Shown: in pieces, positions 42,600-53,159 of the stretch
Numbering within the stretch: position 1 is the first letter of the stretch
Layout of the letters: every line of letters starts with the position of its first letter
Source of the DNA: Coenobita brevimanus
Taxonomy: Eukaryota > Arthropoda > Malacostraca > Decapoda > Coenobitidae
Direction: 5' to 3'
Assembly: GCA_032717465.1 (NCBI GenBank)
Contig: CM064690.1
Coordinates: forward strand, 30,365,153-30,429,152
DNA: 64,000 nt
Translations under genes and position numbers: made by a program
Notes under the pieces: generated by a model
What the model was told of the DNA's origin: nothing
What the model saw: the letters and a program-made list of their open reading frames with translations, nothing else
Databases searched by the model: none

Positions 42600-43515
42600 A
42601 GGTGAAACAAGGTTTGAAATTTCCAGCAGACCCTCGTACAACCAGCACGATCTTCGTCAGGGCAGGCCCTCGTACAACAAGTTGCCAGCAGGACAGGCCT
42701 TGTACCACAAGGAGTCTTCATGTGGCCAGGACCTGTTCCCCACCACCATTCTTCAGGAGGTCAGGGCACACCACCACCAGTCTTCAAGAGGCCAGGGCAC
42801 ACCACCACCACCACCACCACGTCTTCAAGAGGCCAGGGCACACCACCACCACGTCTTCAAGAGGCCAGGGCACACCACCACCACCACCAGTCTTCAGGAG
42901 GCCAGGGCACCGCCACCACCACCACCACCAGTAGTCTTCAGGAGGCCAGGGCACCACCACCACCACCACCACCAGTAGTCTTCAGGAGGCCAGGGCACCA
43001 CCACCACCACCACCACCAGTAGTCTTCAGGAGGCCAGGGCACCACCACCACCACCACCACCACCACCAGTAGTCTTCAGGAGGCCAGGGCACCACCACCA
43101 CCACCAGTAGTCTTCAGGAGGCCAGGGCACCACCACCACCACCAGTAGTCTTCAGGAGGCCAGGGCACAACCACCACCACCACCACCAGTAGTCTTCAGG
43201 AGGCCAGGGCACAACCACCACCACCACCACCAGTAGTCTTCAGGAGGCCAGGGCACAACCACCACCACCACCACCAGTAGTCTTCAGGAGGCCAGGGCAC
43301 CACCACCACCACCAGTAGTCTTCAGGAGGCCAGGGCACCACCACCACCACCAGTAGTCTTCAGGAGGCCAGGGCACCACCACCACCACCACCAGTAGTCT
43401 TCAGGAGGCCAGGGCACCACCACCACCACCACCAGTAGTCTTCAGGAGGCCAGGGCACCACCACCACCACCACCACCAGTCTTCAGGAGGCCAGGGCACC
43501 ACCACCACCAGACTT
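42600..43515 (+). repeat. CTTCAGGAGGCCAGGGCAC minisatellite with embedded (CAC)n
   Basis: Nineteen copies of the core CTTCAGGAGGCCAGGGCAC (three read CTTCAAGAGG) between 42750 and 43511, each followed by a variable (CAC)n and usually CAGTAGT. The common unit lengths 38, 41 and 44 differ by whole CAC triplets. Degraded older units (CCCTCGTACAAC) lie at 42600-42740. The open frames through it (poly-His or Pro-rich) are repeat translation, not genes. Confidence 0.9.
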
Positions 43516-43654
43516 CAGCAGACAAAACCTGTGGAGCAAAAGTATTATTTCAAACTGTACTATTTTTGTACTTAATAAAACAAGACTAAACTATGTCTTG
43601 TCATACTCTAGTAAGCTTAGGCTTTTCATAATCTAACTTTGCCTTGATACTCAG

Positions 43655-43795
43655 CACTTTACCAGTTATTTCATGTAACGATGGGAATTCCTCTGCTTTA
43701 TCATTTCCATTGCACTTCTAGTGTTAATATTAGAACTCTTCATTAAAGTTGGGAAATTTGAAACTTGAGGCCAAGCTAACGTAAAGAGTATAGGA
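43655..43795. repeat. FB2 element, copy 7 (partial)
   Basis: 'GATACTCAGCACTTTACCAG', 'GCACTTCTAGTGTTAATATTAG' and the end 'GAGGCCAAGCTAACGTAAAGAG'. Confidence 0.55.
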
Positions 43796-44129
43796 TATTT
43801 TCCTAATCAATTCTGCATGTGTATTATGTTCATTTAACACTGACAAAGCACAGCACATCTTAAAATGCTATAGGTAATATAAAAGGAAATGTTAGTGAAA
43901 TATACAAATGAAATAGCCCTGTAGCCTCAATGAGATTATGGATCTTCTAGCCACTGATTTAAACACTGCTTAGTGAGGAAAAAAAAAATTAAGATGTTAT
44001 TGGTAAATAAAATAGCTTTCCTACAGCAGTTTTTTACCTGGCCCAGATTCCATTGTTGGTAATTGACATTCTGTATAGTTGCTTGGTAACTGCTTAACTA
44101 GCCACCAAAATTTAGTTTTGATAAGTGAT
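43796..44129. other. AT-rich non-coding stretch
   Basis: 'GCCCTGTAGCCTCAATGAG' (43916) could be an eroded repeat; nothing else seen. Confidence 0.4.
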
Positions 44130-44445
44130 TTCCTTCATTCTTTCCTCTTCATTCTGTCTGTGGGCGACTTTACACTGAGTGACAAGCTAAATGGTTTCCT
44201 GAACACCAGGACACCATTTACTACACTGGGTGGTAACCATATAACCAAATTTTGGCACCTGGTGGTTTAGTGGGTAATTATTGCACTCCAATTGACCTCA
44301 GCCAGTGCAGGTTTATATCCAAGGGATGGTTGGGGATGATTGCTCATGTAATGCCACTCAGGGATGAGTGAGGCTGGTCACTCATCTTAAATGTCAGGAC
44401 CACGCTCCTCATGGGGCAGTGTAGGATTGGATGATGGATGGATGA
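44130..44445 (+). repeat. S5: tRNA-like SINE with hairpin leader, best copy
   Basis: A hairpin leader ('AAATGGTTTCCTG..CAGGACACCATTT') is followed by a tRNA-like head. TGGTTTAGTGGGTAA at about 44263 fits the RNA polymerase III A box, and GGTTTATATCC at about 44310 fits the B box (consensus GGTTCGAATCC). The body carries 'AATGCCACTCAGGGATGAG' and the tail is GATG repeats. tRNA-derived SINEs carry exactly these two promoter boxes. Reversed copies lie at 49735-50060 and 62370-62680. Confidence 0.7.
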
Positions 44446-44523
44446 ACTTCAACACTTAACTAAGATACAGTCTTAAGAGCTGACCATTAAATTTCCGAAA
44501 TTCACTGCCAAACCTATATACAG

Positions 44524-44745
44524 TAACTATCTTTTAATCACTGCCACAGACCTATCAAGATCTTTCTTTTAATCACTGCCAAAGATCTATAAAGATCTTT
44601 CTTTTAATCACTGCCAAAGGTCTATAAAGATCTTTCTTTTAATCACTGCCAAAGATCTATAAAGATCTTTCTTTTAATCACTGCCAAAGATCTATAAAAA
44701 ATCTTTTAAACACTGCCAAAGCTACATGAAGATCTTTCTATCACT
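44524..44745 (+). repeat. 35-bp tandem repeat
   Basis: Unit GATCTTTCTTTTAATCACTGCCAAAGATCTATAAA; starts at 44559, 44594, 44629 and 44664 are exactly 35 bp apart, with decayed units on each side. Confidence 0.9.
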
Positions 44746-44955
44746 TACTTTAAATACCGTTTGACACGCTTCTTGAAATAAAATTTTACCAACCAAACTG
44801 GGTCACTCCTATATCTTGAGTTAAATAACTGGCAGTGATAAGTAATTAGTATAATCGGCCCTTTAGTCACCACACTTTGCCACCTATTAAACCAGTGATA
44901 ACCTGAAACACCCCCCAAAAATAACAGACACTATGAAATGAAAGACACCACTTAC

Positions 44956-45047
44956 CGCGAAAGAGCGAGGAGCAACCATGTGTAGCAAGTGACCTGGCGC
45001 ACGACAGAAAACAAACTAAGAGCCATGCTTGGTTTTCCTGGCGTCAT
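44956..45047 (-). CDS. Candidate first coding exon of a - strand gene
   Basis: Read leftward from ATG at 45047: MTPGKPSMALSLFSVVRQV then TCYTWLLLALS, followed by the perfect donor GTAAGTG at 44955 (exon leaves phase 2). A second in-frame ATG at 45026 has a better context (AAGCATGG). From there the product starts with a hydrophobic segment that could be a signal peptide or membrane anchor. The surrounding 170 bp hold several CpGs (GTCGAGCGAGG, ACGTCATCGCC, CGCGAAAGAGCG), unlike the neighbourhood, as expected of a promoter-proximal exon. A short upstream reading frame overlaps. No downstream partner exon was identified. Confidence 0.38.
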
Positions 45048-45407
45048 CACCTCGTTTTCGCAACGTCATCGCCACCTTTAACCAGACTTGCAACTGCAAA
45101 GTTCACTGTAGTCGATACTGTTTCGATACTGGATACGTCGAGCGAGGCCTGTAAAAATGAGTTAGGTTACCCCTATTTAAGTAACGTTTTCTATGATGCG
45201 AGATACCATAGAAAACCAATATTATAAGGATAACTTAAATAGTTTGCTCATTCGCTATATTACCTAGACTTCGTAGCCTAACTCTGGGTCCCCAAAGAGT
45301 TACAATACTTCTTAAACTGTTTCTGTTCAGGTATTAAAGCTCTGTATTATATTTATTAGTTGGAAATAAAAATAATACACGTATAGTTTGTTTACATCAC
45401 TGCCTTG

Positions 45408-45512
45408 TTGTTATGACTCCAGGCTTCTGGTCGACTGGAGGATGGAGTTTCCCCATTTCTACAGTCCACCATCTTCCTTTCGGGGGATAGAAGGGCTGAG
45501 GGACGTTTGAAT
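45408..45512 (+). repeat. HP3 fragment, copy 12 (+)
   Basis: TTATGACTCCAGGCTTCTGG ... TCTACAGTCCACCATCTTCC ... TCGGGGGATAG, then (GT)n at 45518-45543. Confidence 0.65.
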
Positions 45513-45543
45513 GATCGGTGTGTGTGTGTGTGTGTGTGTGTGT

Positions 45544-46088
45544 GACTAGTGCAGCGTGAAAAAAATACAGAATACATAAAGCTATATAATCTAAGTACAT
45601 CTATCAACAATCAAACTCTACAGAAAATAAAAACATTAACTTACCAATACTTATCCAAATCCCGGTTTCGTGAAGATAAAATAACTTTGGCTATATTTAT
45701 TTTAACTTCGAAAATATACGCTAAATATTAGAGCCAAAGCCACTACAAAAGCCATCACGTAAGCCAGTAACATCAGTTCTCATTCATCGCGCATTGAGAT
45801 CTTTTATGTATGTGATCATATACTGAAATTAAAAAAGCACTAAAGAAATCCATCAGAATACATTATCACCTCACTCCAGTATGAAGCTCAAGGGGAAAAT
45901 ATGGATATATACGTAAATCAGATGAAATTAATGGTGTAAAAATGTTCGCATCGGTTCCTGTGTGGAGTCATGGGAGTGTGGATGGAAGGCGCGAGATTAG
46001 ACTGAGTCAGACAGCGACCAAGGAAGTTGGGTATACATTACCCATCTCGCTTCGCTTTCTCCTGCCTCCCTCTCCCCCTCCCTCCTAC
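45544..46088. other. Non-coding stretch
   Basis: AT-rich to about 45930; nothing supported. Confidence 0.45.
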
Positions 46089-46121
46089 CCCACTCTCTCC
46101 CTCTCCCTCTCTCTCTCCCTT

Positions 46122-46171
<50 letters not shown>

Positions 46172-46300
46172 GCCCATACAAATGCAATTTTACACTAAAC
46201 CATCGTTATCCATAATTATAAACATATACCATACCTACCTACACACACACACACACACAATCACAGTATTTGGCTAACACTCCACATACACACACCCCTA
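46089..46300 (+). repeat. (CT)n and (CA)n microsatellites
   Basis: (CT)n at about 46090-46169 and (CA)n at about 46241-46259, the latter followed by 'AATCACAGTATTTGGCTAACAC', which recurs as 'AATCACAGGATTTGCCTAACAC' at 47418. Confidence 0.8.
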
Positions 46301-46313
46301 ACACCGACACCCA

Positions 46314-46833
46314 ACAGTACATGGCAGCACATCCACCCACACCAAGGAACATCAAAACAACACCCAGCACACGATACCATACACAAATACTGCCATCTCT
46401 TCCCCCTCGCCCACCTCAGACCAGCTTCCAGAAGCATATCCACACTCAGATCACTCGCCGCTCCATTCAGTCACTTAAAGACAACACACAGCTGCATGCA
46501 CGGCATCCTGACATCCACTCTTCTGAATCCTATCTTCCTCGCGAGGACAGGGTCCACCTGGCCAGGCAGAGATGTGGGCACCATCCAGCCCTCTTAAGCT
46601 ACCAGAAGAGGCTGGATGACTCCGTTGCTGATGCCTGTCTAGGATGCAACACAGCACCCCATACTACTAAGCACATTATGGAAGACTGCACTGCACACAA
46701 TCACCTACACCAACAACACAACATACACTCTTTGAGAGCTCTGTAGGAAAGCCCGGTCTCGGCCATGGCCTTCCTAAGGGACTCGGGGCTGTTCGGCCAG
46801 ACTGCCTAGGGAACAACTACTTCTACTACTACT
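46314..46833 (+). pseudogene. 5'-truncated LINE 3' end inserted in a minisatellite
   Basis: Translation to 46746 contains ARHPDIHSSESYLPREDRVH, then LARQRCGHHPALLSYQKRL and CLGCNTAPHTTKHIMEDC. This is the Cys/His-containing C-terminal region of Jockey-type LINE polymerases (RCGHHPAL..Y..R, then CxxC....HT..H...C). A TAG at 46744 cuts the frame, but SPVSAMAFLRDSGLFGQT continues just after. The 3' end is followed by (CTA)n. ACACCGACACCCA flanks the insert on both sides (46301-46313 and 46834-46846). Confidence 0.82.
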
Positions 46834-47420
46834 ACACCGACACCCATTCACCTACCCACCCACACCCACACCTAAACACCGACACCCAATCACTTACCCA
46901 CCCACACCCACACACCCACACCCCAAACACCGACACCCATTCACCTACCCACCCACACCCCAAACACCGACACCCATTCACCTACCCACTCACACCCACA
47001 CCCCAAACACGGACACCCATTCACCTACCCACCCACACCCACACCCCAAACACCGACACCCATTCACCTACCCACCCACACCCACACCCCAAACACCGAC
47101 ACCCATTCACCTACCCACCCACACCCACACACCCTCTCCCAAACACCGACACCCATTCACCTACCCACCCACACCCACACCCCCCCCAAACACCGACACC
47201 CATTCACCTACTCACCAACACCCACGCACCCACACCCCAAACACCGACACCCACTCACCTACCCACCCACATCCCAAACACCGACACCCATTCACCTACC
47301 CACCCACACCCACACACCCACCCCCAAACACCGACACCCATACACCTACCCCCCCCCACACACACACCCACCCCCAAACACCGACACCCATACACCTACC
47401 CCCCCCCACACACACACAAT
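46834..47420 (+). repeat. ACACCGACACCCATTCACCT minisatellite
   Basis: Thirteen units of 36-53 bp, each ACACCGACACCCA plus TTCACCTACCCACCC and a variable (ACCCAC)n segment. Strong C-versus-G strand asymmetry; the complementary strand is G-rich with GGGTGTGGGTGGG runs. One further unit lies left of the LINE at 46296-46313. Confidence 0.9.
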
Positions 47421-47438
47421 CACAGGATTTGCCTAACA

Positions 47439-47471
<33 letters not shown>

Positions 47472-48206
47472 AGAATAAAGTCGTCTGCTGTAAACTGAGA
47501 TACAGTGCAAAAGATGACATGACCATGAGAGGTATTAACATTTATCTGGCTTCTGTGATTCCTTCTCAGCTGAATAAAATCGTCTGGCAGTAACTAGATT
47601 TTAATACGATAGGAAAGGGAGGAAGAGTCACTTACGCCAAATAACTTGGCCAAAACTAATTATGTACATATTGATTCTGTGCCTTATGAGAGTACGGGAA
47701 GCATTATAGTGCCCTAATTAAGTTAAATTTTGTATTTAGTTTACAATAAAGATTATCAGTGAATATAGCCAATAACGATGAGATAATAATCCAAATCAGA
47801 GAGTTCGAATCATGGCGTCAAACGTGGCTTATTAATTCTATAGTCGGTTAATATTAATTCGGTATCAATAACATGGTGGAATTAGTTCAAATGTAGGTAA
47901 GACAGAACACAATATCATCAGAAGGGGTATTAAAAAGTAAAGAGTTTGTGACTCGTAATGGTGATTTCGATGCAGTTCACAATATATGGTGTCATTGCCT
48001 CAGGTATGATAGTTACGAGATTTAAGTATTTTATAATGTCTACTACTAAATTAAAGTATGTAAGTCTAAAACTGTAGTGACAGTGGCATAACCAAACCTT
48101 AAAAACATAGTAAAATACCGTAGGAATGGGGGGTGGGGTACATCTATGGTGGTGGTGGTGGTGGCGCTTGGAACTAAGCAAGTTGATGACGTTATGGAGG
48201 AGACCA
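47421..48206. other. (CA)n then AT-rich non-coding stretch
   Basis: (CA)n at about 47441-47471. A solo FB4 end (CTTCTCAGCTGAATAAAATCGTCTGG) lies at 47562-47590. No other feature. Confidence 0.5.
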
Positions 48207-48298
48207 CTAGCTCTCATTTGTACCCCAGAAGCTCGACAAGACAGATCTCCAGGTGCTGCTGCTGCTTCTGTGCAACTCTCTGCCATTTTCAGGTTTGT
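48207..48298 (-). CDS. Candidate terminal exon C of a - strand gene
   Basis: Acceptor-like GTTTTTAAACTTCCAG ends at 48299 (reading leftward). Entering with two bases gives KPENGRELHRSSSST, then WRSVLSSFWGTNES and TAG at 48207-48209. The entry phase matches the donor of the candidate exon at 50337. A competing frame from ATG at about 48286 (MAESCTEAAAAPGDLSCRAS...) also looks coding-like, so either the frame or the exon role could be wrong. No family recognised. Confidence 0.35.
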
Positions 48299-48612
48299 CT
48301 GGAAGTTTAAAAACTAATTAGTGACGTTTCATTTCTTTTTTTCTGGAAACTTTACTTAAAACAATTTACCTTTTCGTAAATAAGCAGATATACTAAGTTT
48401 TTTTTTTTTTTTTTTTTTCCCGTGAAGGCAATAATGTCTGCCAAGGAGATGGAAGCCGGCAGACTTTAGATCAATATTTGGTTTCTCGTTAGTCCCTGCT
48501 AGGAAACTGTTCTTTATAAAACATGCAAGTCCGCAATTCTGAAATTAGATATTTTTATTAATTTTACCATGGACAAAGAGACAGGAAATGAGTGCATGCC
48601 TCACCGTGAATA
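48299..48612. other. Non-coding stretch
   Basis: T20 run at about 48399-48418; nothing else. Confidence 0.5.
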
Positions 48613-48810
48613 GTTTAGCACTTTGACCGTAACTCTGCCTACATTTTCGTCCCATTGCAGCTTATTTCCCCTACTTTCCTGAGGGGAGAAAATGCTGCTG
48701 GTGTACGTACTTTCTATAGCACTTAGCGACTAGCACCATATTCAAGTTGATCTATTACAATTGTGGGTAATACCGAGATGTCAGTTTAGGCTGAGTTAGT
48801 GAAAATCTTA
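48613..48810. repeat. FB2 element, copy 8
   Basis: 'AGCACTTTGACCGTAACTCTGCC', 'GCACTTAGCGACTAGCACCATATTC' and the end 'TTAGGCTGAGTTAGTGAAAA'. Confidence 0.6.
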
Positions 48811-49169
48811 CAGCGAACGATTTCTTTATAATTTAGTAAAGCTTAATGACGTACGGTTTTAATCACCTTTTGTATTTTCTAGCTTAAGAGGGACGATATA
48901 ATCAGGTTTTACTTATTCTAACTTAATGAACGATTTTATTCAGCATTTTAATATAATCACGATTTTTTTTTTTTTAGCTCAAAGGCGGACAATTCTATAT
49001 TTCAGCTTTAGTGGTCGATCCTACTGTAGCTTACGAATAACTCTTTTAATTTAAAATTACGAAGATTTTTCATTCACGATTATCATGTAACTTACTCCAG
49101 CATACTGATGGCTATTTTTTTCAGCTCTTATGACAATTATTTTTATTTTAGGACGGACGATTTTATTCA
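48811..49169. other. AT-rich non-coding stretch
   Basis: Degraded FB4-like words (TTATTCTAACTTAATGAACGATTTTATTCAGC at 48925) but no clean element. Confidence 0.4.
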
Positions 49170-49395
49170 CCTCTACTGTGGGCACTGTGTATTGTGGGTA
49201 TTGTGTACTGTGGGCATTGTGTACTGTGGGCACTGCTTACTGTGTACTGTGGGTAAACTGAGTATTGTGAGTACTGCACATTATGGGTACTGTTGTGGGT
49301 AGTGTACTGACCGACCCGGTGAATTACACTGTGGGTGTTCTAGTTTGTGTACTGTGGGTGTTCTAGTTTGTGTAGTGTGGGTACTGGGTGCTGTT
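49170..49395 (+). repeat. GTGTACTGTGGG minisatellite
   Basis: Units of about 15-17 bp, TGTGTACTGTGGGCATTG and variants, repeated about nine times. A 25-bp unit 'GTGGGTGTTCTAGTTTGTGTA' occurs twice at the end. Confidence 0.8.
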
Positions 49396-49734
49396 ATTTC
49401 CATCCTCTTAAATGTTTCCTTTCTTGTTCATGCCACCCATCAACTAAAGCTTGTCCGAATATCACTTCAACGGGAAGGAATCGGCTTGCCAAACCCTCTT
49501 CATACACTCTACCGTACAAAAATCTTCCAACCAGGCCCATCCATTAATTCAGATCTCTAGCCTCATTATCCCTCCAAGCCTGGTTTCATAATCCACTTTC
49601 ATACAGGTTAAGGTAATCAAACTGAAGGGATCAGATGTAGCCTTGAATAGCTCCCTCGTTGAGTGCAGTTGTTTGGGAGCAGCAAAATTAATAGTAATTT
49701 TGTCCTCACACTAAGACAACTTACTGAGATATCA
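49396..49734. other. Non-coding stretch
   Basis: Nothing supported. Confidence 0.45.
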
Positions 49735-50065
49735 AGGATTTGATCCATCCATCCATCATCCAGTCCTATGCCTCCCCATGAGAAGCATAGGAGCCAAGGG
49801 CTGGGCAAGTCGGTCTTGTCATTTGTGACCAGCCTCACTCATCCCTGAGTGGCATTACGTGAGCAAGGAAACCCAAACCATCCTTTGGAAATAAACCTAC
49901 ACAGGCTTAAATCAGACTGGAGCGCCTTAATAACCCATTAAACCAGCAGGCGCCATAATTTGGTTATACGGGTACCACCCAGCGTAGTATCGTGTACAGG
50001 AAACCATTTGGCTCGTCACTCAGTGTAGTCACCCACAGACAGGAGGAGGAAATAATGAGGAAAGA
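49735..50065 (-). repeat. S5 SINE, reversed full copy
   Basis: (CATC)n tail at the left, 'CTCATCCCTGAGTGGCATTA', a B-box-like segment, and the hairpin leader 'TGTACAGGAAACCATTTGGC' at the right. Inverse of 44130-44445. Confidence 0.75.
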
Positions 50066-50336
50066 CAGAAGAGGGAGTGTATATATAGTAACCCGTAGAC
50101 AGAAGAGGAAAGAATGAAGGAAAGAAATGAGGAAGGAAGGAAAAGAGAAAAGGGCAGACACCCAAAACTGTACTATATCGAGTGAGTGGATGGTGAGAGT
50201 CCCCACCTAAAATGTCAAACACCTGTACCTACCCTACCCACCTACCTACGTGCCATACGTACCCATACCTTTATCTACCCAACCCATCTACCTGCCTATA
50301 GTGTCAATCAATATTGTTCGAGTAACAGTCCCTTAC
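50066..50336. other. Non-coding stretch
   Basis: 'GTAACCCGTAGACAGAAGAGGAAAGAATGAAGG' repeats 'GTCACCCACAGACAGGAGGAGGAAATAATGAGG' 60 bp earlier, so the S5 leader is partly duplicated. The same duplication occurs at 62670-62790. Confidence 0.5.
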
Positions 50337-50501
50337 CTTCCAGGGAGGCCTGACTAGGTATTTCGGGAGCACCACCACCACACCTGTCAGTCACCATTCT
50401 TGACAGGCTGACACCACCGCCACGCCTGCCGTCACAGCTGCTGCCGCCGTCACCACCACAGCCTTGTACCGCTCCCGCCATCACGCTTTGATAACTGGCA
50501 T
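50337..50501 (-). CDS. Candidate exon B of a - strand gene
   Basis: 165 bp between the acceptor AGGCTTTTTCAG (ending 50502) and the donor GTAAGG (50336), reading leftward. With two leading bases it gives 54 open codons: ASYQSV, MAGAVQGCGGDGGSSCDGR, RGGGVSLSRMV, TDRCGGGAPEIPSQASLE. It leaves one base, matching exon C. GC-rich, with CpGs, in AT-rich surroundings. An ATGGCGG start in good context lies 20 bp inside, so it could instead be a first coding exon. No family recognised; Gly-rich composition warns that simple-sequence bias is possible. Confidence 0.45.
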
Positions 50502-52965
50502 CTGAAAAAGCCTGTTTTTAGAACTATTGGAAAAAAATAAACTTAAAAAAAAAAAAAACTCATGTCAAATAAGCATACAACCCACAGTTTTGGCAATGTT
50601 TCCTGTCTTGGAAAAAAAGATTAGTTAATACTACTGTGAGGAGGACTAAGAAAATTAACTGGGGAGTTTGTTAGCCTTTGTACATCTGAGGGAAAATACA
50701 GGATTATAAGTTTAAGATTACGTGGCAATGTTAGTTGTGCAAAATCAAAAATTTTACTGTTCTGGTCAGTTCATTTATAAATCGAGTACTACAGCAGAGA
50801 AGTTGAACAGATCAATTTTCATTTATCAGAACTTTATGGTCCACAAGCAAGAAAGCCTGCTGATGAAAGCAGGAGAGATTTACTTTTTTCATGTGGAATT
50901 TTTCCCACACCAACTTGGAAGATGGTTCGTCTTAGTGTTGATAACTTATTCCTCTCCACACCAACCCTAACAATGCTATAGTCATACCTTTAAGCAAACA
51001 GCCTGTGGTCTTTGACCTACGTAGGTTAACATCTTTCGACATTTTTCAAACCCAGGTAGTCCTATCACGCTCATAGTTTCCATACTTAAGGTAGTTTAAA
51101 ATTTTGGTCCATTCTCTAGTAATTTCAGCAGGCCTACCGCAAAGTGTGAATGCCTTAGTTTTATTACAGCACACAACACAGCAGTCATGTCCTACGAAGG
51201 TATGTTCAGCGAGAGGTACAAGTCAGCTAACAGAAACCTAATAAATATACCAGAGAATGACAGACCACAGCAGTAATATAACAGGGCTGACATGAAGTAG
51301 ATGAAAACTTAAATTTATTAAAAAATAGAACATGAAAACAATAAGGATGGAATTCTAGGAACAAACGTATGGTTAGTGACCTAACTGGAAGGACTATGCT
51401 CTTACACATCATTCCCAGGCTGAGAGGGAACAGTTTGAGAACTTGGATAGCAGAACATGTACAGAATAGTCAACTGATCCACAAGCCCTAATTTTCAACA
51501 CATTACTCATTGGCATACAAGGCCGTAAGGACAGCCTGCGTTCAGCATAGACGGGGGGTATTGGTGTCAGAGGCGCCTGGTGCCACTTGTTGCGCAGAAC
51601 TGATTGTCCTCAGGAAATGAACTATGTCCGAAGTCAATAAATGGAAAAGCAAAACCTCGGTGGGTGTTAGTGAATGAACCGGTTTTAATATAAAAAGGTT
51701 AGATCTTATTGTGTTTACTCTGTACGTTAGCATATGTACTATACAACATTGTTCTACTCTTTTTGATCCAATAAAAGATACGAATTGTACTATATTTTCT
51801 TTCATACACAGGTCACTTTTCAATGTTCATATCCTTAATTTGGTGCTCCATAGTGACATTATAAAGTATTACCAATGTTAAGCTAAGTAGTTTTTCCAAA
51901 TTCAAATGGTTCTAAGTCAGTATTACCCCTAAAATACTAGTTTCCGAGATCAGTTGGCAGTATTTAAGCTTTTTATTTTTTTTACACTGCACCATACATT
52001 TCCCAAGTTTGTAATTGCATCAAATATTATTCTACGTCCCACTGAAGCGGCAATTTTGTATTTTTGCACTAAGTATATATTTACAATCCCATTGCAGCGT
52101 CAATTTTTAAAGCATTTTTGTTGGCTACTAAGTATACTGTATATTCAGTGTCCCATTGCAATTAAGTTCTGATTATTGCAAGTAATTTTTCTGTGACCCA
52201 TGGCAGTGGTATTTACTGTTCGATTTTCATGTTCTTTAGCGTATTATTTTAATCTATTTCTAATAATGTACATTTTCATATATTCATATTATAATATCTG
52301 GGCCTATGTCTATTTTGTCATAATAAAAGATGAATTACAATGAAGGTACAATGTCTTTTTATTTCACGAAAGTTACAATTCTGTTTAGTATCAGTACAGA
52401 GGAACACTGATGGCACCTACAGCCACTATGACGGAGAAAAGTTAGGATCAATGTCCTCAAATTATTTCAAAGTTAAATGTACTCTTTGCTTCAAAGTTCA
52501 GTATCCCGAGATTATTTCAAAAATCAAATACTATTGACGAGACATTATCAGTATGTTCTGATGTATCAGTTATATCAATTACGGTATATCACTCGCACCT
52601 TTCATTAAAACAAAGCTGAGCTATAATGCTTTCTGTGTCCCCCTCTTTCCCTGCCACTGACTGAAGCGATACAGAAAAGATCAAAGAGCAATATACAGTA
52701 AACATTAGGGAAGAGAAAGAAGCCTACAGACACAGACAATCACACAGACGGTGAAGTGCCAGGAAAAGCTGGGAAAGGCGAAGGCATATACTGTAGGCAA
52801 GAAAGCAGAGCCCCCCCCCCCCTCCAATGTCATCCCCCGACCCCATTTCCCAACCCTCCTACCTGCCTAACCTGACATCGCCACACTCACGCCAAAAAAA
52901 AAAAAAATCATAAGCATCATAACACACGCTAAAAGAAAAATACAAAGTAAAAAGATACAACGTAC
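50502..52965. other. AT-rich non-coding stretch
   Basis: No gene, RNA or clean repeat recognised in about 2.4 kb, apart from A runs at about 50547 and a C12 run near 52811. By position it may be an intron of the - strand candidate gene. Confidence 0.45.
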
Positions 52966-53074
52966 CCTGAAGCATTGCGCTGTACCCGCCTTCATGTACT
53001 CCAGTCGCTGTAGTCCCTTTTGTCATCTCCATCGTCTGGGTCTTCGTTGTAATCCTCGTCCGGGTTGCAATCTC
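52966..53074 (-). CDS. Candidate exon A of a - strand gene
   Basis: 109 bp between the acceptor CTGCATTTCCCCAG (ending 53075) and the donor GTACGT (52965), reading leftward. Two readings compete. Entering in phase 0 it is open throughout (EIATRTRITTKTQTMEMTKG...SAMLQ) and leaves one base, fitting exon B. Entering with two bases it gives a strikingly acidic C-terminus, DCNPDEDYNEDPDDGDDK, RDYSDWST, then TGA. The acidic reading looks more like natural protein. The open reading is the one that fits a three-exon chain. Confidence 0.42.
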
Positions 53075-53159
53075 CTGGGGAAATGCAGGAAAAATTACAG
53101 GTGGTAACAGAAACTATGTCTACCACACCACAGTAAAACTATAGGTACACTACTTATAT

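Noticed and set aside
42602..43022. Poly-His and Pro-rich open frames
   Set aside because: Translation of the CAC-containing minisatellite; the frame rotates with each unit.
46860..47420. Regular repeats considered as a CRISPR array
   Set aside because: Units are contiguous, vary in length with simple-sequence content and have no unique spacers; the context is eukaryotic.
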